Assembly (NCBI GenBank): GCA_037039925.1
Contig: JAXRKP010000695.1
Span: forward strand, 40,001-104,000
DNA length: 64,000 nt
Direction: 5' to 3'
Source: Doris montereyensis
Lineage: Eukaryota; Mollusca; Gastropoda; Nudibranchia; Dorididae
Both the position numbers and the translations under genes were made by a program. Below are positions 61,601-64,000 of this stretch, one piece after another. Each line of letters starts with the position of its first letter. Position 1 is the first letter of the stretch. The notes under the pieces were generated by a model. It saw only the letters and a list, made by a program, of their open reading frames with translations. It did not search any database and was not told the DNA's origin.

Positions 61601-64000
61601 TACGTTATATAGGAAAGGTTACCAAGTTATATTGGATACGTTATAGGAAAGGTTACCAAGTTATATTGGATACGTTATGTAGGAAAGGTTACCAAGTTAT
61701 ATTGGATACGTTATATAGGAAAGGTTACCAAGTTATATTTTAGGGAATACAAGTTATATTGATACGTTATGTAGGGAAGGTTACCAAGTTATATTGGATA
61801 CGTTATGTCGGGAAGGTTACCAAGTTATATTGGATACGTTATGTCGGGAAGGTTACCAAGTTATATTGGATACGTTATGTCGGGAAGGTTACCAAGTTAT
61901 ATTGGATACGTTATGTAGGGAAGGTTACCAAGTTATATTGGATACGTTATGTCGGGAAGGTTACCAAGTTATATTGGATACGTTATGTAGGGAAGGTTAC
62001 CAAGTTATATTGGATAGTTATATTGTTATATACGTTATGTCGGAAAAGGTTACCAAGTTATATTGGATACGTTATGTAGGAAAGGTTACCAAGTTATATT
62101 GGATACGTTATATAGGGAAGGTTACCAAGTTATATTGGATACGTTATGTCGGGAAGGTTACCAAGTTATATTGGATACGTTATGTCGGGAAGGTTACCAA
62201 GTTATATTGGATACGTTATGTAGGAAAGGTTACCAAGTTATATTGGATACGTTATGTCGGGAAGGTTACCAAGTTATATTGGATACGTTATGTAGGGAAG
62301 GTTACCAAGTTATATTGGATACGTTATGTCGGGAAGGTTACCAAGTTATATTGGATACGTTATGTAGGGAAGGTTACCAAGTTATATTGGATACGTTATG
62401 TCGGGAAGGTTACCAAGTTATATTGGATACGTTATGTAGGGAAGGTTACCAAGTTATATTGGATACGTTATGTAGGGAAGGTTACCAAGTTATATTGGAT
62501 ACGTTATGTAGGAAAGGTTACCAAGTTATATTGGATACGTTATGTAGGGAAGGTTACCAAGTTATATTGGATACGTTATGTAGGAAAGGTTACCAAGTTA
62601 TATTGGAAGGTTACGTTATATTGGATACGTTGTAGGGAAGGTTACCAAGTTATATTGGATACGTTATGTAGGGAAGGTTACCAAGTTATATTGGATACGT
62701 TTATGATACGTTATGTAGGAAGGTTACCAAGTTATATTGGATACGTTATGTAGGGAAGGTTACCAAGTTATATTGGATACGTTATGTAGGGAAGGTTACC
62801 AAGTTATATTGGATACGTTATTAGGGAAGGTTAGTTATATTGGATAGGAAAGGTTACCAAGTTATATTGGATACGTTATGTAGGAAAGGTTACCAAGTTA
62901 TATTGGATACGTTATGTTATGTTAAGGAAGGTTACCAAGTTATATTGGATACGTTATGTAGGGAAGGTTACCAAGTTATATTGGATACGTTATATAGGAA
63001 AGGTTACCAAGTTATATTGGATACGTTATGTAGGGAAGGTTACCAAGTTATATTGGATACGTTATGTAGGGAAGGTTACCAAGTTATATTGGATACGTTA
63101 TGTAGGAAAGGTTACCAAGTTATATTGGATACGTTATGTAGGGAAGGTTACCAAGTTATATTGGATACGTTATGTAGGGAAGGTTACCAGAAGTTATATT
63201 GGATACGTTATGTAGGGAAGGTTACCAAGTTATATTGGATACGTTATGTAGGGAAGGTTACCAAGTTATATTGGATACGTTATGTAGGGAAGGTTACCAA
63301 GTTATATTGGATACGTTATGTAGGGAAGGTTACCAAGTTATATTGGATACGTTATGTAGGGAAGGTTACCAAGTTATATTGGATACGTTATGTAGGGAAG
63401 GTTACCAAGTTATATTTGATACGTTATGTAGGGAAGGTTACCAAGTTATATTGGATACGTTATGTCGGGAAGGTTACAAGTTATATTGGATATGTTATGT
63501 CGGGAAGGTTACCAAGTTATGTTGGATACGTTATAGGGGAAGGTTACCAAGGGAAGGTTACCAAGTTATATTGGATACGTTATGTAGGGAAGGTTACCAA
63601 GTTATATTGGATACGTTATGTAGGGAAGGTTACAAGTTATGTTGGATACGTTATGTAGGGAAGGTTTAGTTATTGGATACGTTATGTCGGGGAAGGTTAC
63701 CAAGTTATATTGGATACGTTATGTCGGGAAGGTTACCAAGTTATATTGGATACGTTATGTAGGGAAGGTTACCAAGTTATATTTGATACGTTATGTAGGG
63801 AAGGTTACCAAGTTATATTGGATACGGAAAGGTTATATTAGGGAAGGTTACCAAGTTATATTGGATACGTTATGTAGGAAAGGTTACCAAGTTATATTGG
63901 ATACGTTATGTAGGGAAAGGTTACCAAGTTATATTGGATACGTTATGTAGGGAAGGTTACCATGTTATATTGGATACGTTATGTAGGGAAGGTTAGCAAG
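58655..64000. repeat. 36-bp satellite array (RKGYQVILDTLC type), continuing past the window
   Basis: About 148 units containing GGAAAGGTTACCAAGTTATA and TTGGATACGTTATGTA. The first units read TGTCTGAAAGGTCACCAAT and TTATGTCGGATACG. The unit is 12 codons, so long + frames occur in all registers; these shift with each indel and are not genes. Subfamilies are arranged in blocks (see findings). Confidence 0.97.

Noticed and set aside
58610..63950. Many frames of 60-330 codons with RKGYQVILDTLC or GKVTKLYWIRYV repeats
   Set aside because: A 36-bp unit keeps all frames open; frames switch at each indel, and there is no unique N- or C-terminal sequence.

Overview
This is a metazoan, almost certainly molluscan, genomic window; a heterobranch-like gastropod is my guess, from TAGATC-rich spacer DNA and from tRNA-derived SINEs carrying CATCGGAGACGGACG and GCACGCTAAAGATCCC words that I associate with molluscs. 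There are no bacterial genes or operons. By rough tally about two thirds of the window is tandem repeat: more than 20 unrelated satellites and minisatellites plus long (CTT)n, (CT)n, (GATA)n, (TAG)n, (AAT)n and (CA)n tracts.

The one protein-coding gene I can defend is a carbonic anhydrase-related protein of the CA8 (CARP VIII) type on the + strand. It is split into seven recognisable coding exons spread over 25 kb (31,632-56,538), with a poly(A) signal at 56,784. The first coding exon was not found. Exon phases close at every junction once four single-base indels are allowed for: three in exon 3 and one in exon 7, all in or beside short homopolymers. I read these as consensus errors in an error-prone long-read assembly; pseudogene decay is the alternative. 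The protein has Arg at the first zinc-ligand position (His94 in CA II numbering) and Gln at the third (His119), so it should be acatalytic.

Layout: 1-8.3 kb is a 27-bp satellite that degrades into (TTC)n. 9.2-10.04 kb is (CTT)n. 10.05-11.9 kb is a truncated, internally deleted LINE (copy A). 12-18.5 kb holds a SINE, a 2-kb polypyrimidine tract, a 46-bp satellite and TG-rich DNA. 18.5-21.5 kb holds 25-bp and 45-bp satellites. 21.5-23.7 kb holds LINE and SINE relics and one orphan candidate exon. 23.7-30.35 kb is a chain of six satellites that grade into each other. 31.6-56.8 kb is the CA8-like gene, whose introns hold a 42-bp array, (CT)n, a 14-bp array, (TAG)n, CA-rich DNA, 50-bp and 52-bp satellites, a second and longer LINE (copy B, 44.36-47.74 kb) and a 66-bp array. 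57-64 kb holds a LINE fragment, a 58-bp array and a 36-bp satellite that runs off the edge.

The most interesting structure is that two introns of the CA8-like gene begin with tandem arrays whose repeat unit straddles the exon/intron boundary. The 42-bp array after exon 2 and the 66-bp array after exon 5 each copy the last ~19-20 exon bases together with the complete 5' splice site, giving many tandem splice donors. In the exon 2 case each additional unit is exactly 14 in-frame codons without a stop for four further copies. A second theme is that arrays blend into their neighbours at junctions with base-level interleaving, which is either an assembly or consensus artefact or an unusual mode of array turnover.
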